This document shows positions 45,362-55,799 of a stretch of DNA of 64,000 bases, in pieces (the first letter of the stretch is position 1; every line of letters starts with the position of its first letter). The stretch lies in assembly GCF_030253575.1 (NCBI RefSeq), contig NC_080568.1, forward strand, positions 26,737,001 to 26,801,000. The letters run 5' to 3'. The DNA is from Rhododendron vialii (lineage: Eukaryota > Streptophyta > Magnoliopsida > Ericales > Ericaceae). The position numbers were made by a program, and so were the translations under genes. The notes under the pieces are model-generated. The model was given only the letters and a program-made list of their open reading frames with translations, was not told the DNA's origin and did not search any database.

Positions 45362-45602
45362 GGCTAATTGGTTAGCTTCTTCTTCTGAAAGTAGTTTGGT
45401 TTTTGGCTTGGGTTTGTGCGGAATGGTGACGTTTAGGGTTTTGCTCCGCAGTGTGGCCCTTTTGGGCTAAAGTGAGAGTTGAAATTGTTTTGATTTCAGC
45501 GGGAAACTTTTAGGGGTTATATTTGGCGGGAGGGTACAATTCCGTTTTCGAGTTATTTTATCCAGAGCGATGCCTTCTTTTGGGTCTGTTCCAAAACAAT
45601 TA
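45362..45602 (-). promoter_or_regulatory. EOL1 upstream region
   Basis: Non-coding, directly upstream of the EOL1 start codon. No clear TATA box; I only state that it is the likely promoter and leader. Confidence 0.4.
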
Positions 45603-45879
45603 CTCCCTCCGACCCTTTTTAAGTGTTCATGTCCTGCTTAGTAATTCCAACTTATTAAAAAGATATCATTATTATATCTTTCACATCAATTTTTTCCTCC
45701 ACTTTTCCTACTTACCCATTATCATTACACTTTTACTCACTTACTTTTCAAAATGGAATCTACTTTTAGGGACAAAATAGACAATGCACCAACTTTTACC
45801 CACTAACTTTACAAAATGGACATTTATTAAGGGACAGTCCAAAATAAAAAATTGAACACAAAATAAGGGACGGAGGGAG
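45603..45879. mobile_element. Stowaway/mariner-type MITE with TA duplication
   Basis: Termini CTCCCTCCGACCC and GGGACGGAGGGAG are inverted, flanked by TA (45601-45602, 45880-45881). 277 bp. It lies about 240 bp upstream of the EOL1 start codon. Confidence 0.88.
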
Positions 45880-45904
45880 TACTTTACTCAACTATTGACC
45901 CTTA

Positions 45905-46308
45905 GAGCAAGTACATCAGATTAGGTAAAATTTAACCCAAAATTGTCAGTAAATAATGCATATTTTTTCTTTTAATTATCCACATCTCTTTTAATACTAC
46001 ACTAATGGAGTACTATTTATTTTACCTATTCTCTATTAAAATAATACTTTCTTTTTCTTTTTCTTCTTTTCTTTTTACTATTCTTCTTTTTGTTGGAGGA
46101 GAGAAAGAGAGGCTAAAAGAGAGAAAAAATAATATTAAATGTATAAATGGTGAATAGTTCTTAGGTAAATTTACCTAAGCACTATTGCAAAATTTATTTT
46201 ACCTCGCCTTAAAATGGGCTATTGCTAACTTGGTGCAATGCTTATTTTGGGTTTTTGCATAGATAAAATACCTAAGATTCTATTTTTCCTAATCTAGTGT
46301 ACATGCTC
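45905..46308. mobile_element. Tourist (PIF/Harbinger-type) MITE with TTA duplication
   Basis: Termini GAGCAAGTACATCAGATTAGG and the complement of CCTAATCTAGTGTACATGCTC. TTA flanks both ends (45902-45904, 46309-46311). 404 bp, no ORF. Confidence 0.85.
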
Positions 46309-46333
46309 TTACACACGATTATATCTTTTAGCA

Positions 46334-46392
46334 GGGTCCACACATACTATATCAGGGTCCACAGACACTGGAGGTATAGTGTATGTGGACCC
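46334..46392. repeat. Short perfect-looking hairpin
   Basis: GGGTCCACACATACTATA and TATAGTGTATGTGGACCCC are inverted around a 22-bp loop that again contains GGGTCCACA. May be the remnant of a small MITE. Confidence 0.6.
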
Positions 46393-46789
46393 CAATATGA
46401 ATATAAGTGAATTTGTATAAATATTTGTGTTTGTGATTGTGATTGTAAAATGATTGGTTCGAAAAATTAAGCAGTAGCACTGTGGTAGTTCGCAAAAAAA
46501 GAAAGGAAATATTCACGCAGTGCTCGTTGAGGCTGGACCTAAGTCCTGCAAAGTGCATGCAGGTGCGAATGCGTGAAAGCGTTTCCCATGAACCTTCAAA
46601 ACAATTAAAATTTATGAGTGTGAGGATTAAGAGCGCTAACACAGAGCGAGAGTTAAAATTTATGAATACGCGAATTGAGAGCGCATAACAATAATTAGAA
46701 ACGCAAACATATACTATTACAAAGAATTATGTGACTAAAGGCTTGACTTACATTAGGGACGACAATTCACCCCTCCCGCCCCACAAGTT

Positions 46790-47823
46790 CACATCCTCCC
46801 CACATATTTCTCTCCACCCGTACACCACAGCTTTCAATCTACACTTGACACCGCGCCAATGAATTAAATTGACCGACGAGATCCCGCGAAACCTATGAAA
46901 ACCCACCGCTTCAATAACACGGAAAAAGCTGCGTCAGATGGGCTGGCTCTCATATCGGGAGTTTGGGTTTGTGTGTATGTGTTTAAAGAGTTCACTCTAC
47001 CTCTCCCTAGTCAGCAATTACCTAGGTGAGTTTGGTAGGTGAAATTACTCTCTTACCCTCCCTCAAAAATAACACGGAAAAGTAGGGGTGATACCGGAAG
47101 TAGATTTTAAGAAATTGGAACCGGTTGAGATAAAACCGGTCCGGTTTCGACCGGCTCAACCGGTTTCGGTCCGGTTTATCCGATTTTCATTCATGGGCCA
47201 TATTTTTTGCTCAACACATCAAAAAATTCACAATTCAACCCATAAAATATCAACCAAAAATTTATAATTCAACCCTTTTTTTTGGCCCAACAAAAAAGGA
47301 TCAATTTTGAGCCCAATACATAAAAAAAAATCCATAAAAACATAATTAAACCCATAAAAAAATAGTTTTTATATAATAAATATATTTATTAGACCAATAT
47401 ACACCACAAAATATCAACCAAAAACCCATAATTCAACCCCTCCCCTATGTTTATATATATGTATATATTATACATATATATAACCGGTCCGGTTTCAACC
47501 GGTTTTTAAAACACATAAACCGAATCGAAATTATTTAACCGGTTTAAAAAATCCGATCCGATCCGATTTTTTCAGTTTCGATCAATTTTCCGGTTTCGAG
47601 TAACAGCTCTACGGAAAAGGATTGCTTGGGATTTCCGGATTGTAGGCTTGAGGGAATATTGAAGCGCTCGGTCTTCGCAGATCTGGCGCAATCCCGTCCT
47701 TCGATTTAATTCATTAATGCAGTGCCAAGTGTGAGTTGAAAGTGCTTATAAAAAAAATAAGTGTGAGTTGAAAAAGCTGTGGTAGATGGGTGGAGACAAA
47801 TATATGGAGAGGATCTGAACCCC
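46790..47823. mobile_element. Long-armed inverted-repeat element with nested hAT MITE
   Basis: The left arm (about 46790-46910) and right arm (about 47657-47823) are inverted copies. CACATCCTCCCCACATATTT faces AATATATGGAGAGGATCTGAA, CTACACTTGACACCGCGCC faces AGTGCCAAGTGTGAGTTGAA, and CCAATGAATTAAATT faces GATTTAATTCATTAATG. The right arm has an extra AAGTGTGAGTTGAA duplication. The loop contains a younger hAT-type element. Confidence 0.65.
47083..47611. mobile_element. hAT-type non-autonomous element with perfect 8-bp target duplication
   Basis: Termini TAGGGGTG and the complement of CAGCTCTA (TAGAGCTG) match the hAT TIR style. CGGAAAAG is repeated exactly at both sides (47075-47082, 47612-47619). 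Subterminal ACCGGT/ACCGG motifs repeat many times at both ends. No transposase ORF in 529 bp. Confidence 0.85.
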
Positions 47824-48433
47824 CACTTCGATTTAAGGCAGATATACGTCAAATTTTTGGATAACATGATGGGTTCAAGAAAAAATTATAAGAACCTAAT
47901 AAATGTCGGGTAAGGCTCGAGTTGATGTTACCCAGACTCTATATTTTTTTACATATAATTTATAGTTTTACCCCAATTTTTCTTTTATTATCATACTAAT
48001 AAAAAAAAACTGTATTTGGAATTTTGGATTCTATTATTTAAACAGTATAGTAAATAATGGCACATAATTCTACATATATTCAACATTTCTTTGTTATGTA
48101 ACTTTTTGTAGGCTTAAGTTTCTGCGTACGAACATAACGGGAACAACTTTTATTTTAAGTTCAAAAAGTCCACAAACACAATTGCGTCTCGAGCTGTTGC
48201 TTTCGGGGTCGCGTAGAATGTGGACCCTTGTGGATCGAACGACTCCCAAAGTAGTTGTTTTCGGAATCGTGTTTAAAAGTTTTGTGGTGGCATTGCTACT
48301 ATTTTAACGTCACTCGTAGGATACAGTTTGTCTGAACAAGAAATGATAGGAGTAACGGACACCATTAAAACAAAGATAGTTAATGCTTATAATCGTATTT
48401 AACGCCATTTTATTTAAACCCCTTATCTTACCA
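47824..48433. other. Intergenic region upstream of the prolamin-like gene
   Basis: AT-rich, no gene. The proximal part should hold the promoter of the downstream gene. Confidence 0.4.
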
Positions 48434-48436
48434 ACA

Positions 48437-48456
48437 TATATATATATATATATAAA
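48437..48456 (+). promoter_or_regulatory. TATA box of the prolamin-like gene
   Basis: A TA run ending in TATATAAA lies about 125 bp before the ATG. Transcription start about 30 bases downstream would leave a leader of roughly 90-100 nt, which is A- and AG-rich. Confidence 0.65.
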
Positions 48457-48579
48457 CCCAACATAAAACCCTGGTAACATTCAAACTCATCCACAGATCC
48501 CCGCTTCAAAAAACCACTACTCCAAAAAGAAAAAGAAAAAAATAGAAGTAGAAAGAGAAAAAACAAAAAAGAAGGCATA

Positions 48580-48942
48580 ATGGTGAAGCTTACCAATTTA
48601 TCGACCGTGGCCATCTTGCTTGTAGCGATCATCGCGATCGCGATGAAAGCCGGGGTTACCTCGGCTGGCCCATCGGCGAAGGAGGTTCTCTCCGATTCTT
48701 ACTACGAGACTTGCAAGAGCAAGGTCGGAAAGGCCTGCGGAATAACGATCGTGAGCGAAATGTTCTTCCAGAATGCAACCACGGACGCTCCGTGTTGCAG
48801 GAAGATGTTGACAATGGGGAAGAATTGTCACGCTAATATGTTGGGGAAGATCTTGAAGGTGTCTCCCTTCAAGGAGAACAAGGCTCTTGCACTGCAGAGG
48901 AGCAGGGCAATATTGGCCAGGTGTTCTTCGCTAAAGAAGTAA
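48580..48942 (+). CDS. Small secreted cysteine-rich protein, prolamin-like domain
   Basis: 120 aa, single exon. The N-terminal signal peptide has hydrophobic core TVAILLVAIIAIAM and probable cleavage after VTSA (residue 29). The mature part has six cysteines at 45, 53, 72, 73, 83 and 115 in the order C-C-CC-C-C. Motifs KACGITIVSEMF, APCCRKMLTMGKNCH and ILARC match the plant prolamin-like (ECA1 gametogenesis-related, PF05617) pattern: CG, then CC-x8-CH. A probable N-glycosylation site is NATT at 65. Family members are often expressed in egg cells, synergids or other reproductive tissue and some act in gamete signalling. Expression here is not known. It has a clear upstream TATA box. Subfamily assignment is open. 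Confidence 0.88.
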   Translation: MVKLTNLSTVAILLVAIIAIAMKAGVTSAGPSAKEVLSDSYYETCKSKVGKACGITIVSEMFFQNATTDAPCCRKMLTMGKNCHANMLGKILKVSPFKENKALALQRSRAILARCSSLKK

Positions 48943-49183
48943 ATTTGGTTGCAAATCAACTGCGAAGAAAATCTGTTGTATTTTATATATATGGTGGTTG
49001 TGTAACACAGAAATAAAAGGAATAGTTCAAAGAAAATCTGTATACTAGAGATTAAAAGAAATTTGTTCATTAACTTTTCTGTTTGGTTTGATCAAGAATT
49101 GTCTAATAGAAATAATTTGCATTCAATGGTTTGATTGATAAACCATTTGTATAAAAAGAAATGACAAAATTATAAACATATGT

Positions 49184-49253
49184 AACTGAAAAAGGCAAAA
49201 TTAGTATTCATAATTAAAAACTGAAAAAGGCAAAATTAGTATTCATAATTAAA
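49184..49253 (+). repeat. Perfect two-copy tandem repeat, 35 bp
   Basis: Units 49184-49218 and 49219-49253 both read AACTGAAAAAGGCAAAATTA and onward to CATAATTAA, with no difference seen. Confidence 0.9.
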
Positions 49254-49683
49254 CCACTTGTAGCCAAAATAGACAAAAATGTTCATGAAGGGGAGTGCAA
49301 GAATTGGCTAATTAAACCGTTTTTTTCCTCAACTTTTGTTAATTTTACGTCAATTTTGTAAGGATTTTTAAATATTCATTTTGAGATCTCATCCCACGTA
49401 ACTATTCATTTCGGTCATTTTGAACAGTTATATTTTCATCATTTTAAATAATGAATTACCTATCTTACCCTTATTTAGTGATACATATAAATATGCATAA
49501 ATATTGTTGCTTAATTAGGTGGCATGTAATTAGGATTTATGTAATTATAGTTTCCTAATTAAATGGAATTTGATTGATGATTTGAAAAGGAAGGGAGGAA
49601 ATTTAAATCTTTGTTATCTTTTTTCCAAAACTAATTGAAACCGTTTCCATTTGATAAGCACACCGAAATTCCCATTCAATGAT

Positions 49684-50150
49684 CGACAAACAGTAAAATA
49701 ACAATGATTGGCCAAACATGATTGATTTCTTTACATTATTCATGCCAAAATTTGAATTTCATAGCAAATGCTACAAATAATTTACCATAAAATTGAAAAT
49801 CATTTTCACAATGATAGGGATGAATAAGATGATTTCATGGTAAATTATCGACCAGACAACCCATGAGCGACCAAACAGTGAAATCACAATGATTGGCCAA
49901 ACATTATTGATTCTTTTACATTATTCACGACAAATTTTGAATTTCATGACAAATGTTACAAATAATTTACCATGAAATAAAAAATCATCATCACAATGAT
50001 AGGGATGAATAAGATTATTTCATGGTAAATTATCGACCAAACAAATTATGACCGACCAAATAGTGAAATCATAATGATCAGCCAAACATGATTGATTCAT
50101 TTACATTATTCGTGGCAAATTTTGAATTTCATGGCAAATGCTACAAGTGA
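49684..50150 (+). repeat. Short satellite-like array, monomer about 185 bp, 2.5 copies
   Basis: CGACCAAACAGTGAAATCA-type starts recur at 49684, 49868 and 50053 (periods 184 and 185). Each is followed by AATGATTGGCCAAACAT, TTTACATTATTC, AATTTGAATTTCATG, AATAATTTACCAT and ACAATGATAGGGATGAATAA. The third unit breaks off after ATGCTACAA. Confidence 0.85.
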
Positions 50151-50308
50151 GGAGACATAAGATTGGATTTCGACTTACAACTAATCTTTCTTGCGTAGTT
50201 ATATAGGCTCTACAAGCCAAGAACCAAAGCTATGAGTTTTCTGTTGAAAAGATTAAAAAAAAAAATTTACTCGAACAGAGTAAAAATTACTTGAACAAAG
50301 CAATCCTT

Positions 50309-50550
50309 CACGGACCCGGGGATCCAGTCGAGCGGCACCCCTGCCAAGCGGGTGCCGAGCGGCCAATCCGGCCGTTCATCTTGAAATCAACGGTCCGGAT
50401 CGAAACATCTTTTTCATTTTCCTTTTTTTTTTTTTAAATCCGTTCGATACATTTACATCTGGATCGTCCAAAACACTTTTGGACGACCGAGATGTACTCG
50501 GCACCCCTGCCAAGCACCCCTGCGGCTGCTTGGCAGGGTCTCCAGGTCCC
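50309..50550. mobile_element. Foldback-like element (CACGGACCCGGGGATCC start), copy 1
   Basis: Starts CACGGACCCGGGGATCCAGT, as does 55572 (CACGGATCCGGGGATCCTGT). GGCACCCCTGCCAAGC occurs near both ends and GGATCGTCCAAAACACTTTT pairs with its own downstream complement. The right end is TCTCCAGGTCCC. Confidence 0.5.
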
Positions 50551-50849
50551 TTCTTCACTAATCATGGAATCTTCGTCCAGGATATGAATTGGATCTTCCC
50601 ACAAGATTTCTATTGTCTTCTCCAAAATGTCGTCCAGAAGCTTTTGTGCCTTGACCTGGTAATGCTTGACGTTTTGAGGTCTACTATTGTCCTCTTCGCC
50701 GTCTCGCAGCCGAGAGATTTTGTTGTCAAACCATTTTAGGCAGAAGCCGCACGGTCGTTGGTAGGCGTGCGACCAGTAGTGGCAGCAAGGGCGACAGAAT
50801 CGATGGTGGCTTTCCAGGTGGCATCTCTATCTTCTTCCCCACTACTGTT

Positions 50850-51010
50850 GCTGCCACTACTCCGCCGTCGTGGATGCGGCGTACAGCGACAGGAATGCGA
50901 GCGACGAGGATGAGGAGGACGTCGATGGGGCTGCCACTTCTCTGCCGTCGTGGATGCGGCATACAGCGACAGGGATGCGAGCGACGAGGACGAGGAGGAC
51001 GTCGATGGGG
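50850..51010 (+). repeat. Two-copy tandem repeat, 80 bp, GC-rich
   Basis: GCCGTCGTGGATGCGGC and CGACGAGGAYGAGGAGGACG recur with an exact 80-bp period (50861, 50941). ORFs across it on both strands look like by-products of the repeat, so I do not call a gene. Confidence 0.85.
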
Positions 51011-51410
51011 ATGCACGTCAGGGATGGAAATAGTTGTATCAGATAAGAAAATCATAAAAATTTGTCGAAATTTTAGGGATTGAATGGCGAAATCATTGGA
51101 GACCGATTGCTGGTTCTTTCGTGGGGACTGGAGATGTTATTTTCCGGTCTCAAATTTCGGTGCCATGTATATAAGGGCATTTCCGGGATTAATTAATAGT
51201 GAGGATGAAAACATAAGTGTCAAAATTGAGCAGGATGGAAACTTACGGAGAGTGAGTTCTGAGGATTATTTTTTTAGTATCCCTTTTTGTAATTTTTTTT
51301 TTTTGATCAGATCCCTTTTTGTAATTAGTTATTCATTTTTTAAGAGAGAAATTTACAAAATAATAAAAACTGATGGTTAGAAGCTTAAAAAACCGAAAAC
51401 CAAATATTCA

Positions 51411-51566
51411 AAAGTGAATTTTTATTGTTTTGATCCTCTTTAAATGTTTTTCATGTTCAATTCACTTTTTCTCTTTTCTGATTTTTTTAAAGTGAATTTT
51501 TATTGTTTTGATCCTCTTTAAATGTTTTTCATGTTCAATTCACTTTTTCTCTTTTCTGATTTTTTT
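51411..51566 (+). repeat. Identical two-copy tandem repeat, 78 bp
   Basis: AAAGTGAATTTTTATTGTTT...CTCTTTTCTGATTTTTT occurs at 51411-51488 and again at 51489-51566 with no difference I can see, so the duplication is recent. Confidence 0.9.
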
Positions 51567-52046
51567 TCTTGTCAACACGACGACGTCTGAGAAGTAAAAT
51601 ATTTTGGCAACAAGTATACTAATTCTTTTTACTAACAGCAAAAATAAATCGCTGACTATCAAATGAGATAAGTTAGTTCACACTCTTGCAAATAGTAAAA
51701 TGACTTGTCTATCTATGTACTCTGCTTGGAATCGCAATGCTTTTCACCAGTCCCTTCGTAATAAGCCTTTACGAGAAGGGCTGGCTCGTTTGCCCAGAGA
51801 TAAAAGGATGACATATAGAATTCTTGGGATATAGGTGGAGATCTAAGTCATATAATGCAGGGGCGTGCGTGGGTGTAGGAGCGCAATGTGAAAGCGTCTT
51901 TTAAAAATCTCTCAATTAACTAAAATTTATGGGTGTAAGAATTGAGAACACGAATACAAACTGATGATTGAGAGTGGAAGCGAATACCATTTTAAAAGAT
52001 TATCACTCCGCTTGGTTCACCATTTTGAGAGTAACGCGCACATCAT
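51567..52046. other. Intergenic region 3' of the UGT gene
   Basis: No gene seen. The last part is probably the UGT 3' UTR. Confidence 0.4.
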
Positions 52047-53420
52047 TTATTTTTTACTAAGCTCACTGAGTTTCTCGACCAACTCGTTCAAATCTCTAGT
52101 CGAGCTTCCTCCCTTAACAGCATTCCACGCCGCCTTGCGCATGTCCTTAACTCGGGTTCTCTCAAGTCGCTTCCCGCTAACTGACTCGGCCAGCAACCGA
52201 GTCAACTCACCCAAATCAGGAACATTTTTAACTCCTCCCTCACAGGCGCGTACCGCCAAGCCCAGCTGGTCAACCAGCAAATTGGCGTCGAGGAATTGGT
52301 CAGAACCCAACGGCCATGTGAGCATCAGAACCCCCGCCGCCACTCCCTCTAACACCGAATTCCACCCGCAGTGAGTTACAAACACTCCCACTGCCCGGTG
52401 ACTCAGTATCGCCACCTGCGGGGCCCACCCCCTTACGATAAATCCCCTCTCCCCCACGCGCTTTCCAAACCCCTCTGGTATCGAGTCACCTCTGCCTGCC
52501 ACGTGTTCCTGCACGCACCAGATGAAATGAACCTCGCTGCGCTCAAGTGCGGCCGCGAGCGCCTCCGTTTGCTTACTTGTCAGCTCGACACGACTCCCAA
52601 AGCACACGTAAACAACAGATTCGTCTCGCTTCCCGTCGAGCCACGTCATCACCTCATGAGCTGGCACTGCGCTGGACCCACCGCGGTTAGCGGGGCCCAT
52701 TTGGTCGTCGGTAGGAGGCAGTAAAGGCCCCACGGCCCAAACCTTTTTATGCCCCATTACTTTCTTCACGTGGTCGATGTAAACCCGTTCCAACTCGGTG
52801 AACGAGTTGAACACGGCGCCCCAACTCTGGAAATTGGCCAACATCCCATTTCTCATGAATTCACCGTCTGGGTCACGGATGTGCGGGGTTATTTGCCACC
52901 AGGGGCATTTCGGGGAATTCGGAACTCCCTCGAAGGAAATTACGAAATTCTCGTCGGTCGGATCGTCGTTCTTGGGCAAGTCGCGCCACAGGGAATTATA
53001 AATCGACGCGGCAAAAGCACCCGAGGGCCAGAAGGCGACGCGTGGCACGCCGAGATCGGTGGCGAGGCGGTGGGTCCAGCCAAGGAAGAAATCGGATACG
53101 ATGGCGACGGGTGGATGAGGGTGGGACCGGAACCACTGGAGGATGGGGTCGTAGAGTGCGGCGGTGGCGCGTATTTTAGCGGGGAGGCTGAGTTGCGGGG
53201 AGGAGGAGGAGGGGGGTTCGGGTGCAGAGGAGAGGACGAGGGGCTGGACGGAAGCGTGGGAGGAGAGGAGTGGTTGGAGGAGAGGGAGGTGGGAGGGGGA
53301 GACGAGCACGGTGACGGTGAGGCCGCGGGTGAGTAACAGGCGGGTGAGGTCGAGGAGGGGGATAATGTGGCCCGATGCAGGAAAAGGGTACACGAGGATG
53401 TGTGCGCTGGTATAAGACAT
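52047..53420 (-). CDS. UDP-glycosyltransferase, UGT89 type
   Basis: Family 1 GT-B enzyme, intronless, 457 aa from the ATG at 53418-53420 (MSYTSAHILVYPFPASGHII). Transfers sugar, usually glucose, from UDP-sugar to small molecules in the cytosol. The catalytic His is H18 (PASGHIIPL). The conserved Asp of the His-Asp pair is probably D110, in VAIVSDFFLGWTHRL. The 44-residue PSPG box spans 332-375, starting WAPQVAILSHRAVG. It keeps H350, W353, N354, S355, E358, D374 and Q375; Q375 usually favours UDP-glucose. SDFFLGW, VWAVGP and GVLMLTWPL are as in UGT89B1, a flavonol 3-O-glucosyltransferase. Acceptor specificity cannot be read. An in-frame ATG 26 codons upstream (53498) would add a basic leader and is less likely. 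GC content is clearly higher than the surroundings. All key residues are intact. Confidence 0.94.
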   Translation of the reverse strand: MSYTSAHILVYPFPASGHIIPLLDLTRLLLTRGLTVTVLVSPSHLPLLQPLLSSHASVQPLVLSSAPEPPSSSSPQLSLPAKIRATAALYDPILQWFRSHPHPPVAIVSDFFLGWTHRLATDLGVPRVAFWPSGAFAASIYNSLWRDLPKNDDPTDENFVISFEGVPNSPKCPWWQITPHIRDPDGEFMRNGMLANFQSWGAVFNSFTELERVYIDHVKKVMGHKKVWAVGPLLPPTDDQMGPANRGGSSAVPAHEVMTWLDGKRDESVVYVCFGSRVELTSKQTEALAAALERSEVHFIWCVQEHVAGRGDSIPEGFGKRVGERGFIVRGWAPQVAILSHRAVGVFVTHCGWNSVLEGVAAGVLMLTWPLGSDQFLDANLLVDQLGLAVRACEGGVKNVPDLGELTRLLAESVSGKRLERTRVKDMRKAAWNAVKGGSSTRDLNELVEKLSELSKK

Positions 53421-54250
53421 TGCCCGGTTCGGTAGGGATTTAAAGGAAGGTTTTTGAGGTAGAAGCAATCGGGGCCTAGAGACCCAAAGCGAACGCACAG
53501 TAAATTGCCTGAGGTGTGTTTGTTTGCCGAGGAAAAGAAAAGCGCCGGGAATGAGAAACGGCAGTTTTTAGTGCTCTCTGGAGTGTGGGTGTTGCGATTT
53601 GCGAATGCCTTGATTGTGGAATTTAAAGCTCCAGATTTTGTGTTTTTTTGTTGCGTCATGCATTACGAGTCGTGACAAATGGCATGCCGATGGTTCTTCC
53701 AGCTTTTTGGCCGGTGAGGATAATGTGTGATGTCGGGGAAAGTCCCCAGTCAAACTCAGCTTTGAACATGGTTCTGCTGCTGCTTTTCTTTTTCCGGACG
53801 TGCGGTCCGCTTACGCGTGCTTTTACTAATTTTCTTTCTGGTCTGATCACAAGAAAGTCATTCACACACTAACTTGCATGCACTGGAATTAATTACGGAA
53901 TTTCACAAGAAAAATACCTTTTGGAGGCTTGACCCTGAAAACTGAATCTTGAACGATTGTGTAGGAAGCAAACTCATCAACCAACCGAATTATTCCGTGA
54001 AGATGCGTTTTTCCCTTCTCTCTTGAGAGCGCGTTTTTGCTGCTTGCAGTGTGCAGTTTGCCCTTTGCAACTCCCAGTTTTAAGACACGTTTCATTTTAG
54101 TGCTTCAAATGAGAGAGAGCAACGGGGCTCTATCTCCATTAACACGGATAACGCCAAATATACTTTTAATTCGCACAGTCCAAGAAAACTTAAAAAATAC
54201 GTTTGGTACAGGAGTTTGGTTCCTCTATCGTGCAGATGTTTTCATATCAG
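53421..54250. other. Upstream region of the UGT gene
   Basis: Non-coding. 53421-53700 should contain the UGT leader and promoter. I see no convincing TATA box and no other gene. Confidence 0.4.
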
Positions 54251-54645
54251 TAAGTCTACAGTCACCGCACCGGTGCGGGTGTGGTGGCCCAGCACTCACG
54301 CGTGTGCACAGGTGCGGTGGCCCAGCACTCACGCGTGTTGGGTCCACTTCAGATTCTGCACGAATGATTCGAGACGTTTAATAATTTAAAAAAAATCCCC
54401 GAGTAGGTCTTGTGAAAAATCAACTCAATTCGATGTGTAGGTGCTCAATTCGATCTTTTATTTTTTAATTGCTCGGATCATTTGATTTTTGAAAGTTTTG
54501 ATCGAGTACTTACACATATCGGATTGAACTGATTTTTCAAAAGGACCCACTCGTTTTAAAAAAAATTTATTGAACAGCTCAAATCATTCATGCGGAGCCT
54601 GAAGTGAGCCCAGCCACCGCAGCCCGTGTGGTGACTATAGACTTA
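54251..54645. mobile_element. Foldback element with TAAGTCTAYAGTCACC termini
   Basis: TAAGTCTACAGTCACCGCAC at the left faces GTGTGGTGACTATAGACTTA at the right. Inner arms pair as AAAATCAACTCAATTCGATG with CGGATTGAACTGATTTTT. The left arm has an internal duplication of GGTGGCCCAGCACTCACGCG. 395 bp. Confidence 0.8.
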
Positions 54646-55571
54646 AGGCCCCGTTCCGGTACTCAAAAAAGCCCTTATTTTTTAAGAAGACAATTTCAAG
54701 TTCAAAAATGAGGGGCTTATTGAAATCTAAAAATATGCACTATGGATCTTGTTTGAAAGATCTCATTGAGATCTTTTATACGATGCAAAAAAAATTAAAA
54801 AATTATTTTTTATTTACATTATTTTTTAATTTAAAAATGTGAAATAAGCTGTTTATTTTTTAAGAAAATTTCTGGAACGGAGCCTTATTGTTTTCCTATT
54901 TCCTATGGCTCTACTCTAGTGTGACTTAAATGAAGTACACCATAATTACGCTTGAATTTGCTATTCAAGTGGCTCATTTTTATAGTCTTGGGTTGAGTTC
55001 CGCTAAGATTTTTAGATTTTTTTTTTATTTAAATTTTTTTCACGCCTCACTTTTTAAGTTTTTCGTCTTGTTAAGATGAATTGTTTGAAAACAAATCAAA
55101 AAATAAAAAAAGTAAGGTGCAAAACTAACTAACACAATTATTTTTTAATGAAGACAAAACTAGAAAAAAACAAAAAAAAACAAAAAGTGCAGAAATCCTT
55201 AGCGGAACTTAGCCTTGACGTGTTCATAATTTTTGTAAGGAATCTGATTGATCAGATATCACTATCTTTGTGGTGCGTTAATACTCTACTAGATGCAGTG
55301 CATCTTGATTCGCTATCTTATCATGATCCGAATCTTCGGACAATATGACCTTTTAAAATTGCTTTTAGAAAATATTTCGGACACAGATTTTCGGATAATA
55401 TGTTCAGAATCATTCAATGTATGCGGATCTCATATACACCGATGAAACTCTCATACATCAGTGAAACTTTCGAACATTAGACGAGTTTAAATATACTTGT
55501 GTTTAAATCTACAGCCGAATATTGGTGTTAGTTCCCTGTAGCATCTCTTCGTTCACTTTTAGGTTACTTAA
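54646..55571. other. Intergenic, nothing recognised
   Basis: AT-rich sequence with homopolymer runs. No gene or structured element that I can support. Confidence 0.35.
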
Positions 55572-55799
55572 CACGGATCCGGGGATCCTGTAGGGTGGGG
55601 TGCTCTACATGTCCTATCGGGCGCATTCGGGCCGTCCATTTTTACAATAGACGGCTCGAATTTTAATCCAAACAATGGACGGATAGGATCAATAGGAATT
55701 CGGATTAAATCCGAGCCATCGGTGCCAAAATGGACGACCGAATTGACCGCCTTACATGCCTTGCAGTGCGAGCTGCATTGCAGAAATCCCCAATCCGAC
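55572..55799. mobile_element. Foldback-like element (CACGGATCCGGGGATCC start), copy 2
   Basis: Start shared with 50309-50550. GCGCATTCGGGCCGTCCATTT faces AAATGGACGACCGAATTG across a GC-poor centre. Confidence 0.5.

Noticed and set aside
50726..51083. Overlapping ORFs on both strands with Arg/Pro-rich products
   Set aside because: They follow the 80-bp GC-rich tandem repeat and the composition. No family motif and no start context.
52371..53415. Long plus-strand ORFs opposite the UGT gene
   Set aside because: Shadows of the GC-rich UGT coding strand. No splice or family support.
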